From Calothrix sp. HK-06 (GTDB lineage: Bacteria; Cyanobacteriota; Cyanobacteriia; Cyanobacteriales; Nostocaceae), in the NCBI RefSeq assembly GCF_001904745.1, contig NZ_MRCD01000042.1:1-64000 (forward strand): 64,000 nt of DNA. Reading direction: 5' to 3'. The translations under genes and the position numbers were made by a program. Position 1 is the first letter of the stretch. Each line of letters begins with the position of its first letter. Below, in pieces: positions 1-9,868 of this stretch. The notes under the pieces were generated by a model. The model was not told where the DNA came from. It did not search any database and saw only the letters and a list, made by a program, of their open reading frames with translations.

Positions 1-40
1 AATATTTAGCACAATCTTTTTATATTATTTACTGATTAGT

Positions 41-84
41 TCACAAAATATTCACTTAAATATTTTAAATTTACAATTATAGGA
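41..84. repeat. 44-bp AT-rich repeat, copy 1
   Basis: A stretch containing TTCACAAAATATTCACTTAA and the following TATTTTAAATT is nearly identical to 2823-2867, where only a few bases differ. It could be a duplicated upstream regulatory region, or debris of a duplication. Its function is unknown. Confidence 0.5.
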
Positions 85-283
85 CTAGTACATATAAAAG
101 CCAGAAACCTTACGCAATTGGCACATAAAAACCGCACCACTCTTGATTGTGACTTAAGGTTTAATTTTGATATTTAAATTAAGGTAAAGGCTATTAATAA
201 GAGCAATTAAGCGAATGCTGCTAATTTTATATTAACAAATATCCAGGACATACTGCTCGGTTAAAATTTTTATAACATAATCT

Positions 284-354
284 ATCCCCCCTAGCCCCGT
301 TAATAAGGGGGGAAAACAGTGCTTTAAGCCCATTGCACGAGGGGGTTGGGGGGA
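284..354. repeat. C-rich/G-rich inverted repeat
   Basis: The left part carries ATCCCCCCTAGCCCC and the right part GGGGGTTGGGGGGAT, about 40 bases apart, so the two ends can pair. This is the style of interspersed palindrome that is abundant in filamentous cyanobacterial intergenic DNA. It may act as a terminator for a gene lying left of the window. Confidence 0.5.
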
Positions 355-738
355 TTTAAATTCAAAACATACGCAATATTAATATCCAGGATATAAACTT
401 AATAATCATAATACTTTTAGAAAGTTAATCAACTTTAACCACTCATAAAACTTCTAACTAAAGGATGATTTTATTAAAAAATATTACTGATTTTATTGAA
501 AAATAATCTTCTTTTAGAAAGACGGTTATTTGATATAATTTTTGTAAACTAGATATATATGCTAACTAATAATAGGTAAGCGAAATATCAAAAACTTAAT
601 CTTAACTATCAAACTTACGCATTGCAACATCGAACTGACAATTTTCACCCTTATTGATTTACAGCAGGCAACTATAAGTATTAACCATGTTAGCTAACAC
701 AAATAAAACGTCTCAAATTATAACGATTGGTAATTGTA

Positions 739-2604
739 ATGCCAATTAAAGAACAACGAACTCCCACTCCTTCGCGCCTAATCGGTAACATTCTTCTGGC
801 TGTATCAGCCTTGTTCCTGATTACAAATTTTATATTGCCTTTTGTCGTAGGCCCTCAAATTCCCGGTGTTCCCTATAGCCTGTTTATCCATCAAGTTGAG
901 GCAGGCGAAGTTGAGCGGGTGCAAGTTGGTCAAAATCAGATTAAATTTGAATTGAAAACCGTTGATAACGAGCCTGGAACTGTGTTTTCTACTACACCCA
1001 TCTTTGATTTGGGATTACCCAAGTTGTTAGAAGAGAAGGGTGTTGAATTTGCCGCTGCTCCTCCACCTAAGAATGCATGGTTTAACAGTGTTTTGGGTTG
1101 GGTAATTCCACCTTTAATTTTTGTGGGAATCTGGCAGTTTTTTATCAGACGGGGTGGTGGTGGACCCCAAGGTGTTCTCTCCATTGGTAAGAGCAAAGCC
1201 AAAGTTTATGTAGAGGGAGAATCTGCTAAAACGACCTTTGCCGATGTGGCTGGGGTACAGGAAGCTAAGGCCGAGTTGGTTGAGATTGTAGATTTTCTCA
1301 AAACTCCAGGACGCTACACCGAGATTGGCGCCCGGATTCCCAAGGGAGTACTGCTAGTAGGACCACCAGGAACTGGTAAAACGTTGTTGGCTAAAGCGGT
1401 GGCAGGAGAAGCAGGTGTGCCGTTCTTTAGTATCTCTGGCTCTGAGTTTGTGGAACTTTTTGTCGGTGTAGGTTCTTCACGAGTTCGTGATTTGTTTGAG
1501 CAGGCAAAGAAACAAGCTCCCTGCATTGTGTTTATTGATGAATTGGACGCAATCGGCAAGTCTCGCAGCAGTGGTGGGTTTTACGGCGGCAATGATGAGC
1601 GCGAACAAACACTCAACCAGTTGTTAGCAGAAATGGATGGATTTAGTGCAGAAGGTGCAACAGTAATTGTGCTAGCAGCCACAAATCGCCCTGAAGTGTT
1701 AGACCCTGCTCTCTTGCGCCCTGGTCGATTTGACCGTCAAGTGTTAGTAGATCGCCCAGATTTGTCGGGACGAGAAGAAATTCTCAAAATCCATGCTCGG
1801 AAAGTAAAACTGGGTGAGGAAGTTAATCTTAAGGCGATTGCAACTCGCACTCCCGGTTTTGCTGGGGCAGACCTAGCAAACCTGGTAAATGAAGCGGCTT
1901 TATTAGCAGCCCGCAATCAACGTTCTAACGTTGCTCAAGAAGACTTTGCCGAAGCGATTGAACGGGTGGTGGCAGGTCTTGAAAAGAAAAGCCGTGTCCT
2001 CAACGACAAGGAAAAGAAAATTGTTGCTTACCACGAAGTCGGTCATGCCCTGGTCGCTTCTTTAATGCCTGGAAGTGGTCGAGTTGAGAAAATTTCTATC
2101 GTGCCTAGAGGTATGGCAGCACTCGGTTACACACTGCAACTGCCAACAGAAGATAGGTTCCTTATGGACGAGGCAGAACTCCGAGGTCAAATTGCCACCT
2201 TGCTTGGTGGACGTTCAGCCGAAGAGGTTGTGTTTAACAGTGTTACTACTGGTGCAACCAATGATTTGCAGCGAGCAACAGATTTGGCGGAGCGGATGGT
2301 GACTACCTACGGGATGAGCAAAATCTTGGGCCCGTTAGCTTACCAGCAGGGACAGCAGGCTATGTTTCTGGACAATGGGGCGCCCAATCCCCGTCGAATA
2401 GGAAGTGAAGAAACCGCACAGGCAATTGATCGTGAGGTGAAGGAAATTGTAGAAACGGCTCATCAGCAAGCTTTGGATACACTTAAGCTCAACCGAGACT
2501 TACTTGAAGAGATTACCACTCAACTTTTAGAGACAGAAGTGATTGAGGGTGAGAAACTGCAAAGTTTGCTTAAGCAGGTTCAGGCGATAATGCCACCAGT
2601 GTAG
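739..2604 (+). CDS. ftsH: ATP-dependent zinc metalloprotease FtsH
   Basis: This is a membrane-anchored AAA+ protease that degrades damaged membrane proteins; in cyanobacteria FtsH complexes turn over photodamaged photosystem II D1 in the thylakoid. Two N-terminal hydrophobic segments (about residues 15-35 and 115-135) flank a lumenal or periplasmic domain. Walker A GPPGTGKT is at about residue 208, Walker B FIDELDAI at about 265, and the zinc-binding HEVGH at 432-436, with the [11 protein letters not shown] region in between. The length of 621 residues is normal. I chose ATG 739 over an in-frame TTG at 727 because MPIKEQ is a typical FtsH beginning. Which of the several cyanobacterial FtsH paralogues this is cannot be told from sequence alone. 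Confidence 0.96.
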   Translation: MPIKEQRTPTPSRLIGNILLAVSALFLITNFILPFVVGPQIPGVPYSLFIHQVEAGEVERVQVGQNQIKFELKTVDNEPGTVFSTTPIFDLGLPKLLEEKGVEFAAAPPPKNAWFNSVLGWVIPPLIFVGIWQFFIRRGGGGPQGVLSIGKSKAKVYVEGESAKTTFADVAGVQEAKAELVEIVDFLKTPGRYTEIGARIPKGVLLVGPPGTGKTLLAKAVAGEAGVPFFSISGSEFVELFVGVGSSRVRDLFEQAKKQAPCIVFIDELDAIGKSRSSGGFYGGNDEREQTLNQLLAEMDGFSAEGATVIVLAATNRPEVLDPALLRPGRFDRQVLVDRPDLSGREEILKIHARKVKLGEEVNLKAIATRTPGFAGADLANLVNEAALLAARNQRSNVAQEDFAEAIERVVAGLEKKSRVLNDKEKKIVAYHEVGHALVASLMPGSGRVEKISIVPRGMAALGYTLQLPTEDRFLMDEAELRGQIATLLGGRSAEEVVFNSVTTGATNDLQRATDLAERMVTTYGMSKILGPLAYQQGQQAMFLDNGAPNPRRIGSEETAQAIDREVKEIVETAHQQALDTLKLNRDLLEEITTQLLETEVIEGEKLQSLLKQVQAIMPPV

Positions 2605-2646
2605 GTTAGTTTGATTTCACGTAAACCAACATAGCTAATATTTTTT

Positions 2647-2683
2647 ACGGCGCCTTTAATGGATTAGCACATCCAGGCGCCGT
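2647..2683 (+). terminator. Hairpin terminator after ftsH
   Basis: ACGGCGCC (2647-2654) pairs with GGCGCCGT (2676-2683), and an inner TGGAT/ATCCA pair extends the stem. A short T-rich run follows. It lies 42 bases after the ftsH stop codon. Both stem arms are GGCGCC sites. Confidence 0.7.
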
Positions 2684-2822
2684 TTCTTCATTGTTGTAAC
2701 CTGAGTTCGCATCTATCTAAAGAAGTAGCTTTTAACTGAAACTAATGATAAAGAGAATAATTCTTATTATTTAATACCGTTAGCTCTATACTTTTTGTAT
2801 CATTTTTTTATAATCTACTCAT

Positions 2823-2867
2823 TTATTCACAAAATCTTCACTTAAATATTTTAAATTACCAATTAGA
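2823..2867. repeat. 44-bp AT-rich repeat, copy 2
   Basis: Near-identical to 41-84. It lies about 90 bases before the small coiled-coil gene at 2958. One possibility is a duplicated promoter region. Confidence 0.5.
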
Positions 2868-2957
2868 GCAAATAATTTTTTAATAATATTTTTTTGGAGC
2901 TAAACTTGCACCGGGTTTACTTAGCTACAGTTCAGTAATTAAATGAGGTTTGACAAA

Positions 2958-3299
2958 ATGTCTTACAAAATACGTCGTTCAAAGAGTCAGGTTAAAGCAT
3001 CTAGAGATATTGAAACTAATCAAAGCAGACAACATCAAAATGTAGTAGAAATTTTGAAGTTGGAAATTCAAAATTTAAATATAGAATTACACTACAAAAC
3101 TCAACAACTGGAATATATAAAGTTTTCGAGAGTTATAGAGCAAGAGGTATATTCTATAGTTATATCAGCGTTGCTAAATAGTGATGATGATCAGGAATTA
3201 TCTAAAAGGTTGGGAGAGTTAGATAAGCTGCTCAATAATCTAATCAATGATTTACTAGATGTCTTTTATATCTCTAACTATTCAGCAAGACAACAGTAA
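2958..3299 (+). CDS. Small coiled-coil protein of unknown function
   Basis: I do not recognise this 113-residue protein. It begins with a basic stretch (MSYKIRRSKSQVKASRD), followed by a long heptad-like helix around residues 25-55 (EILKLEIQNLNIELHYKTQQL). A second, more acidic and leucine-rich helix around 70-100 carries LGELDKLLNNLINDLLDVF. There is no membrane segment and no catalytic motif. An in-frame ATG at 2943 would add five residues; I chose ATG 2958. Two further small genes follow in the same direction. The adjacent 3573 gene has a similar KELELQQLRQEL helix, so the two could be related dimerising proteins. Confidence is moderate that it is a real gene. Confidence 0.55.
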   Translation: MSYKIRRSKSQVKASRDIETNQSRQHQNVVEILKLEIQNLNIELHYKTQQLEYIKFSRVIEQEVYSIVISALLNSDDDQELSKRLGELDKLLNNLINDLLDVFYISNYSARQQ

Positions 3300-3377
3300 G
3301 GTAGCGTGAGCGTACAATAAATAATACGCAAATCAAAAGATTATAACCAATATTTACAATCATAATTTATTAAAATC

Positions 3378-3530
3378 ATGCATAACAGTCAACTTGAAGC
3401 TTTAATTACAAATTTTTCATTATCTAGTATTGAAGGTTTAAAGCTATTGCTATCTAATAGCAAAACTGAGAGAAATTGTGAGACAACCAAATTGTTCAAT
3501 GGTATAAAAATTATCAAAAATATTTTATAA
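3378..3530 (+). CDS. Possible 50-residue peptide, unknown
   Basis: A short open frame starts MHNSQLEALITNFSLSSIEG and ends IKNIL. It sits between two small coiled-coil genes on the same strand and has a helical, leucine-rich start resembling a small regulatory protein. No family was recognised and no clear ribosome binding site is visible. It could be the remnant of a longer gene. Confidence 0.3.
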   Translation: MHNSQLEALITNFSLSSIEGLKLLLSNSKTERNCETTKLFNGIKIIKNIL

Positions 3531-3572
3531 ATTCTCGAAATAAGTTTTCATTAAATTAGTCACAGTGAGCAA

Positions 3573-3806
3573 ATGGTAGATCAACTAGAAAATACGACAA
3601 AAAAAGATAACTTAGTTATAGAATCATTTGAGCTTAATGGTGAAAGACCAGAAATTGAAGATACAGTAGAGCTTTTGTACGAGCAAATAGAAACTCTAAA
3701 GCAAATGCTGTATTATAAAGAGTTAGAATTACAACAACTAAGACAAGAATTGGATAATGTAAATGAGAGTTTGTATACGACACTTAATTCTCCGCAATCC
3801 TTCTAG
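3573..3806 (+). CDS. Small coiled-coil protein overlapping a kinase gene tail to tail
   Basis: This is a 77-residue acidic protein. After a polar N terminus, residues about 30-68 form one strong coiled coil (VELLYEQIETLKQMLYYKEL, then ELQQLRQELDNV). Its last 23 bases overlap the 3' end of the large kinase gene read from the other strand, so the two stop codons cross. No family was recognised. The helix resembles that of the protein at 2958, which suggests a small set of related dimerisation proteins. Function unknown. Confidence 0.5.
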   Translation: MVDQLENTTKKDNLVIESFELNGERPEIEDTVELLYEQIETLKQMLYYKELELQQLRQELDNVNESLYTTLNSPQSF

Positions 3807-6800
3807 CTAAATTTGCAACTGCAAATGCTAATCGATCAGGAGGTACAGGTTTGGTCAAATGCATTTGAAAACCCGCTGTAATTGCAGCCACAGAATCTTC
3901 GCTACGGGCATTCGCCGTTAGTGCTGCGGCAGGTATTTGTCCCCCTAATTCGGCGCCTAGTTGTCGAACTCGGCGAATAAATGTATAACCGTCTTCTCCT
4001 GGCATACTGATATCAGATAGTAACACATCATACCCGTTGGGGTTGGCAATTAAAGATTCTATAGCATTTTCAGGTGTGGCAACTGTTGTAACTACGGCGC
4101 CATATCCTTCGAGTACCACTGTAAATAACTCACGCACATCAGGAGCATCATCCAAAATTAAGACTCGCACACCCGCTAAAGATGTAATATCTTCAACTGG
4201 CATAGATATGTTAACGGCGGCTAATAATGGTGTCGCAGGTTCTGAAATTCGAGTTTGCTTAGGCAGTCTAACAGTAAATGTCGCTCCCTGTCCTTCACCC
4301 AAACTATGAGCGCTAACCGTACCACCATGAAGTTCGACTAAGTGACTGACAATCGCTAACCCAAGCCCAATTCCAGGATTAGATCGACTCAAAGAACTAT
4401 CAGCTTGGCGAAAGCGGTCGAAAACATAAGGCAAAAAGTCCGCGTTGATGCCTTGACCACTGTCGCTGACTTGAATTTGGGCTGTAGAGCCAACATATTC
4501 TAATTTAATTTCCACTCGTCCACTTGGAGGAGTAAATTTAATCGCGTTAGTAAGTAAATTCCAGACGATTTGCTGTAAGCGAACTGAGTCGCCAAGTATT
4601 TGTTCAGGAGCAGCATCAAGTGTTGAGATAATTTGAATTTGTTTCGCATCCGCACTAACTCTAACTACCTCAATCGCTGCTTTTATTATTGGGGTAAGTT
4701 GAATTAAACGGGCATTCAAACGCATTTTTCCAGAGCTAATGCGGGAAATGTCCAATAAATCCTCAATTAGTTGAGTTTGGATTTTAGCACTGTTCTCGAT
4801 TGCCTCAAGCCCAAGAGCAAACTTGCTTGGTGAGACTTTGTTCCTACGGAGCAACTGCGCCCATCCGACTAGAGAATTAAGCGGGTTCCTCAGTTCGTGC
4901 GAGAGAATGGATAAAAACTCATCTTTACTGCGATTAGCTGCCTCAGCTATAGAACGAGAGGACTGTTCAAGCTCCAAAAGTTGGGTACGCTCACGCTGTA
5001 ACTGTTCTTGCTGCGTAATGTCATCAATTGCCAAAAGAATCATTTCCTGATGGTTTGGTTGAGACATTCTACGAGCATTTAGCATCATGATTTTATATCC
5101 AATTTGCTCAAACTCATGCTCAACCACTAAGTTTTGAAACTCAGATAGCTGGCTATTGCTGGGAATAATTTGTTCTAAAAGCTCGCGCAAATGGGGAATA
5201 TCCCATTGCCCATTCCCTAATTCAAAAATATGGCGCCCTTCAACTTGAGTTGCTGTAACCTCAAAAGTCTCATAAAAAGCCCGATTTGCGGTGATGACTA
5301 GTAAGCTGGCATCTAGTACCACCAAAGGTTCCCGCATTGTCTCCACAATCGCTTGAGCATAATTTCGCGATTCTGTCAATTGCTCGGCGCTGCGTTTAAG
5401 CGCGTCAATATCCACCAACATGATTACCGCACCATCGATTTTATTATCAGTTGTTCGGTAGGGACGAATTCGCAAGTCATACCAATGCCCTTGTTGATCT
5501 TGCACTTCCTGCTCTTTAGCACTAAAGCTATTAATCACCGACAAAATTTGTTGCTCTAAGTCTGGCACATTGAGATTATGACTAATATCACCTAATGGGC
5601 GCCCAACATCGGTGGGAATCAAGTTGAGAATTTGTCGTGCTTGGGGTGTAAAGCGACGAATTCGGATGTCGGCGCCTAACATGACAATTGGAATATTAGT
5701 ACTACTAAGTAAATTCTCTAAATCGTTGCTGAGTTGGTTTAATTCATAATTGCGTCGAAACAGTTCTTCGTTAACGGTATTTAATTCTTCATTTGTCGCT
5801 TGAATTTCTTCTTTGGCGGTTTCAAGTTCCTCATTCGTACTTTGCAATTCTTCATTGCTGGAGAGAATTTCCTCATTGGCAGCTCTCAAATCCTGATAAG
5901 AGGCTTCCTGTTCCTCAATAACCGATTGCAAATGCTCTTTGGTAGCTCGAAGTTCTTGTTGGAGCCGAGTAACTTCTTTATCAGTTGTTTCCTTTCTGCC
6001 TCCAGTCCCACTAATAGTTTCTGCTTTCTGAGTTGATACATCCTCAAACAAAATTAAAAAGTAGCGTTCTTCTAACGTGCGCGCTTTGAAGGGAATAATA
6101 TTAATAGTCACCAACCGCACCCGCTCGTTTTCCCAGATTTGCAACCCCTCTTTTATAATTGGCACGTCCTGCTTCTTTGCTAGCCCAATTGCTGTGCGGA
6201 CTTCTAGCCGCAAATCTTCTCGAACCATTTTGAGCAAATTTAAACTAGCCCTTCCCGGAGCTGGTTCAAGATAGCGACTCGTCTGCCCCCGAAATTGCAA
6301 AATCTCCAAATCAAAGTTTGTTACCACGCCAGCTGGAGCATAGCGATTTAAGACGATTCGATCTGCTTCTTTCTGCAAATCAAGGTCGGTAAAAGTCTCT
6401 TTGTTAATTTCGGAATTATATTTTACTAAGTTTAAAGGATAGTTGTTGCTAACTACATCTAGAGGTAGCCTTGCTGGTGTCAACTTGCGGGCATAAATTT
6501 TGTACTTTTTATCAACCAGCGAAAACAAGTCTAAAAATTCCCCTACGGTTTCCGAGGTTCCTAACATCAAAAATCCGGTTGCTTTCAAACCATAGTGGAA
6601 AGTAGGCAAGATTTTCTTCTGCAAAATCGCCCCAAAATAAATCATTACATTCCGACACGTAATCAAGTCGAGCTTAGAAAATGGGGGATCGACGCACAAA
6701 TTTTGCTTGGCAAACACGCACATTTCGCGCACAGGCTTACAGATTTGATATCCATCGTCTACCTGGACAAAAAACCGTCGTATACGTTCTGGCGAGACAT

Positions 6801-7980
6801 CTTGCATCTGGCTGTGTTTATAAATACCAATCCTTGCTTTTTCAATGGCATTTTCACTAATATCTGTGGCATAAATCTGAATCGGCGGCGCCAGGGGTTT
6901 TGTCTCTAAAAATTCTAATAAGCAAATCGCAATTGAATAAGCTTCTTCCCCAGTTGAACAACCCGCTACCCAGATGCGGATGGGTATACTAGGCGATTTA
7001 TCTTTTGTAATTATGGGAAATACTTTACTTTTTAAAGCTTCAAAAGCTTCGGAGTCACGCATAAAACTGGTGACATTAATCAAAACATCTTCGTACAGCG
7101 CCTGCACTTCTGCGGGATGATTTTGGAGAAATGTCACGTAATCCTCCAATTGGTGTATCTGGTACAGCATCATCCGCCGGAAAATTCGCCGTTGAATCGT
7201 AGTGTGTTTGTAATGGGTAAAATCAACTCCCGTAGCAACCCGCAGCAATGCAAAAATACTTTGTAAGCTATTTTTGCTTTCTATTAATTCTTCTGCCTCA
7301 ACGACATCTACCACAGTAGTATCGGCGACGTAGGGATGACGGCTGATTTTTCCTAATTCAGCAGCAATTTCACGTGGTGTTAAAATGAAGTCTACATGCC
7401 CAGTAGCTACGGCAGTATTCGGCATACTACTAACTTGTGCCGTGTCTTGACATTGAGCAAAAGTAATCCCTCCTGCAGCCTTAATAGCCTTTGCTCCCAG
7501 TGCGCCATCACTATCACCCCCAGATAATACGACTGCGAGCGCTTTGTTACCTCGATCTGACGCTAGCGAAAAAAAGAAAGTATCAACGGTCATCGCGACT
7601 CCGCGAGTCTTCTCACGAGGCATCAGTTTTAGCACCCCGTCAGATATAATCATCTGCTTACCAGGGGAAATCACATACAGATGGTTTGGTTCCACGGTAG
7701 TATCATCAACCACTTCATGCACTGGCATCTCAGTTGCACGCGAAAGAATTTCCCTCAACAAACTTTTATGATCTGGTGATAAATGTTGCACCAGCACAAA
7801 TCCCATGCCAGTATCACTAGGCAAATGCTGTAACAATTGTGTAAATGCTTCTAATCCACCCGCAGACGCTCCAATCCCAACAATGGGGAATATATTCGAG
7901 TTATTTTGCTGCTCTCCATTAGACGGCGATTTTTCAGTACGCTGGGGTTGAGATTTTTTCTTAGCTGGTCGCTTGTTCAT
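3784..7980 (-). CDS. CheB-CheR-PAS hybrid histidine kinase
   Basis: This giant soluble signalling protein (1398 residues) fuses a chemotaxis methylesterase to a methyltransferase and a hybrid kinase. A CheB-type domain (about 33-215) begins PIVGIGASAGGLEAF. A CheR methyltransferase (about 235-505) carries the SAM-binding VAGCSTGEEAYSIA near 342. A long coiled coil (about 660-760) contains repeated SNEELQSTNEEL motifs. At least two PAS regions follow, then HisKA with SILSHELRNPLNSL (phosphorylatable His near 1028), an HATPase with [18 protein letters not shown], and a C-terminal receiver with DISMP near 1321. No other chemotaxis genes lie nearby, so it looks like an orphan two-component sensor. 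The first 30 residues are basic and disordered. Confidence 0.93.
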   Translation of the reverse strand: MNKRPAKKKSQPQRTEKSPSNGEQQNNSNIFPIVGIGASAGGLEAFTQLLQHLPSDTGMGFVLVQHLSPDHKSLLREILSRATEMPVHEVVDDTTVEPNHLYVISPGKQMIISDGVLKLMPREKTRGVAMTVDTFFFSLASDRGNKALAVVLSGGDSDGALGAKAIKAAGGITFAQCQDTAQVSSMPNTAVATGHVDFILTPREIAAELGKISRHPYVADTTVVDVVEAEELIESKNSLQSIFALLRVATGVDFTHYKHTTIQRRIFRRMMLYQIHQLEDYVTFLQNHPAEVQALYEDVLINVTSFMRDSEAFEALKSKVFPIITKDKSPSIPIRIWVAGCSTGEEAYSIAICLLEFLETKPLAPPIQIYATDISENAIEKARIGIYKHSQMQDVSPERIRRFFVQVDDGYQICKPVREMCVFAKQNLCVDPPFSKLDLITCRNVMIYFGAILQKKILPTFHYGLKATGFLMLGTSETVGEFLDLFSLVDKKYKIYARKLTPARLPLDVVSNNYPLNLVKYNSEINKETFTDLDLQKEADRIVLNRYAPAGVVTNFDLEILQFRGQTSRYLEPAPGRASLNLLKMVREDLRLEVRTAIGLAKKQDVPIIKEGLQIWENERVRLVTINIIPFKARTLEERYFLILFEDVSTQKAETISGTGGRKETTDKEVTRLQQELRATKEHLQSVIEEQEASYQDLRAANEEILSSNEELQSTNEELETAKEEIQATNEELNTVNEELFRRNYELNQLSNDLENLLSSTNIPIVMLGADIRIRRFTPQARQILNLIPTDVGRPLGDISHNLNVPDLEQQILSVINSFSAKEQEVQDQQGHWYDLRIRPYRTTDNKIDGAVIMLVDIDALKRSAEQLTESRNYAQAIVETMREPLVVLDASLLVITANRAFYETFEVTATQVEGRHIFELGNGQWDIPHLRELLEQIIPSNSQLSEFQNLVVEHEFEQIGYKIMMLNARRMSQPNHQEMILLAIDDITQQEQLQRERTQLLELEQSSRSIAEAANRSKDEFLSILSHELRNPLNSLVGWAQLLRRNKVSPSKFALGLEAIENSAKIQTQLIEDLLDISRISSGKMRLNARLIQLTPIIKAAIEVVRVSADAKQIQIISTLDAAPEQILGDSVRLQQIVWNLLTNAIKFTPPSGRVEIKLEYVGSTAQIQVSDSGQGINADFLPYVFDRFRQADSSLSRSNPGIGLGLAIVSHLVELHGGTVSAHSLGEGQGATFTVRLPKQTRISEPATPLLAAVNISMPVEDITSLAGVRVLILDDAPDVRELFTVVLEGYGAVVTTVATPENAIESLIANPNGYDVLLSDISMPGEDGYTFIRRVRQLGAELGGQIPAAALTANARSEDSVAAITAGFQMHLTKPVPPDRLAFAVANLARRIAEN

Positions 7981-8336
7981 TAATGAGTGTAGCTCTCGAA
8001 AAAGGTAAAAAATCTAACCCTGGCTTAGAGGTTGTTTTAAAAGTCTAAAAATATACATCAAACCCCTCTCCAAACCTCTCCCCGTATCGGGGAGAGGCTT
8101 TAAAAACCTTATATTATCGTTCCCCTTCCCTCGTAGGGAAGGGGTTAGGGGTTAGGTTTTGGTAAATATTAATACTTTTCAAACATCCTCTTAGAGCTTT
8201 CCGTTTCACCCTATTAAAAAATGAATCTATATTAATCTATGAAGGTGAAACATAATTATGTCTCTATATCTATCTTACTACTAACATAATTTTTAAGTAA
8301 AAATAAGTTTTTATACTTATATGTTTAGGTATATAT
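7981..8336. other. Intergenic region with two perfect hairpins
   Basis: No gene is visible. Two perfect hairpins stand side by side: CCTCTCCCCG/CGGGGAGAGG (8075-8097) and CCCCTTCCCT/AGGGAAGGGG (8122-8144), each with a 3-base loop. This combination is a widespread interspersed element of filamentous cyanobacteria. Confidence 0.7.
8075..8144. repeat. Double hairpin repeat element
   Basis: Two adjacent perfect inverted repeats with 10-bp arms and 3-base loops, at 8075-8097 and 8122-8144. It lies between the 5' end of the kinase gene and the 3' end of the protease gene, both on the minus strand, so it may terminate neither strongly. Confidence 0.7.
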
Positions 8337-9023
8337 TTAACGATTACGCCAAACTGCATGACTACGTGCGGTTAAAAAAGTATTGATAGGAATCGCAAAC
8401 CTTAAAATTTCTAAACGCTTGCCTTGTTTTTCAATTTCTCTGGCAATACCGTTAATACCGATTAAATTTCCTTGTTCATCTAATACTGCACCTCCACTCA
8501 TACCAGGTACGGCTCGATTATCGTACACTAAGGTATAACCCTTTTCACCAGTTTCCAAACGACTACGAATATTACCTTGAGTAAATTGGTAATTACGTTC
8601 TTCCGTAACTCCTGGTATACTTGAACCCCATCCAGCAACATAAACAGGCATCCCTTCGTATGCTTTATCAGAATTTCCTACGATAGCGACATTATAATTT
8701 TTAACACTGCTAAATTCTAATATTGCTAAATCTAACCCTGATAATTCTCTAATACGCTTTACTGAATAAATGGCGCCGTCATATGTTTTAATTTCATAAT
8801 TACCATCATCCGCGACTACATGCTGATTAGTCAAAACGTAATAAGTATTTCCTTTGCGCTCAATAATAACTCCAGAACCGGCACCATCTCCACCAACAAC
8901 AACCGTAAACCCTTTAGCAATAGCATTAATTTGTAACGGTGACAACCCGAAAGCCATTTGCGGTTGAATTACAACAACCGTAGCACCGAACAGCAATGCT
9001 GGGAGATTATCTATAAATTTCAT
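8337..9023 (-). CDS. Secreted trypsin-like serine protease (second of pair)
   Basis: A 228-residue exported protease of the S1 trypsin-like fold. A signal peptide covers about residues 1-26 (LLFGATVVVIQPQMAFG). The catalytic triad is readable: His68 in TNQHVV, Asp98 in GLDLAI, and Ser176 in PGMSGGAV. There is no PDZ domain, unlike Deg/HtrA proteases, so it is a minimal protease. It is the third gene of a tight minus-strand group (COP23 protein, protease, protease), 35 bases after the previous one. The substrate is unknown. It probably acts in the periplasm or outside the cell. Confidence 0.85.
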   Translation of the reverse strand: MKFIDNLPALLFGATVVVIQPQMAFGLSPLQINAIAKGFTVVVGGDGAGSGVIIERKGNTYYVLTNQHVVADDGNYEIKTYDGAIYSVKRIRELSGLDLAILEFSSVKNYNVAIVGNSDKAYEGMPVYVAGWGSSIPGVTEERNYQFTQGNIRSRLETGEKGYTLVYDNRAVPGMSGGAVLDEQGNLIGINGIAREIEKQGKRLEILRFAIPINTFLTARSHAVWRNR

Positions 9024-9058
9024 ACATACCGTCGATTTTTGCTCTGCAGGAAGTCAAT

Positions 9059-9844
9059 TTATGGAAATAACAACTTGAGATAATTTTCTAATGGTATTCC
9101 CCAGCTATACTGCTGCATTTGTTTTTGCATAACAGGTGCAGGTTCAGTTCCATCTTGATATACATAAGGATTACCCCAAAGTGGTTCAGCGTGCATACCG
9201 TTAATTGCGATAACCTCACCTGCATGATTTAATACAGGTCCACCACTCATACCTTTTTGGATATCGTTAGTGTAAGCAATTTGATACCCACCTTCTAATG
9301 CTTTATTTAAAACAAGGGAAACTCGACCACTTTTGATTACAAATCCTTTGTCTGTATTTGCTTGTGTATCTCCTGGAAACCCTGCTGCATATACTTCGTT
9401 ACCTTGTTTAAGCTTTGACGTCGAACCAAGCTTCGCTTGAGGGTAACTTTGATCAACGCTTTGAAATTGCAATAACGCTAAATCAGCTTTTTGTAGAGAT
9501 GTTGAATGTGGAGATACTACATTTAACTTCTCTACTGGTGTTGCTGAATATAATCGACCGTTGTTAGTTTGAATTTGATAAGGTGGTTTACCTGCCCGAA
9601 GAACGTGGGCATTAGTTACCACAGTATAAACTTGTCCCTGATTTTTAATTAATATCCCTGACCCCAAAAAATCACCTGCCAGGATTTTAACTGTAATTGA
9701 CGAGGCAATGTGCTGGAGTTGCGGCTGTGATTTTATAGATGGTTGCTCAAGCGCAACCATATAATGCGGCACTTTGGGCACCGGCAATAATGATAAACCG
9801 CTCAAACTGCCAATAATGATAATAAGACGTTGGCGCCAATTCAT
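9059..9844 (-). CDS. Secreted trypsin-like serine protease (first of pair)
   Basis: A 261-residue protease with an N-terminal hydrophobic export segment (about residues 7-22). The triad is His80 (TNAHVL), Asp121 (KADLALLQF) and Ser200 (KGMSGGPV). It lacks a PDZ domain and is clearly a paralogue of the next gene. It lies 24 bases after the COP23-type gene, so the three are probably one transcript. The C terminus (SWGIPLENYLKLLFP) matches the end of the partner (RFAIPINTFL), as expected for duplicated genes. Confidence 0.85.
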   Translation of the reverse strand: MNWRQRLIIIIGSLSGLSLLPVPKVPHYMVALEQPSIKSQPQLQHIASSITVKILAGDFLGSGILIKNQGQVYTVVTNAHVLRAGKPPYQIQTNNGRLYSATPVEKLNVVSPHSTSLQKADLALLQFQSVDQSYPQAKLGSTSKLKQGNEVYAAGFPGDTQANTDKGFVIKSGRVSLVLNKALEGGYQIAYTNDIQKGMSGGPVLNHAGEVIAINGMHAEPLWGNPYVYQDGTEPAPVMQKQMQQYSWGIPLENYLKLLFP

Positions 9845-9868
9845 CGATTACACTTCAAAATTAGTCAA

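Larger units (their letters stand above)
1..738. other. AT-rich non-coding region upstream of ftsH
   Basis: No convincing gene is visible in this stretch, which is very AT-rich. It holds a copy of a 44-bp sequence (41-84) that recurs before the small gene at 2958, and a C-rich/G-rich inverted repeat (284-354). The ftsH promoter should lie in the last 150 bases, but I could not choose a well-spaced -35/-10 pair. Confidence 0.6.
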
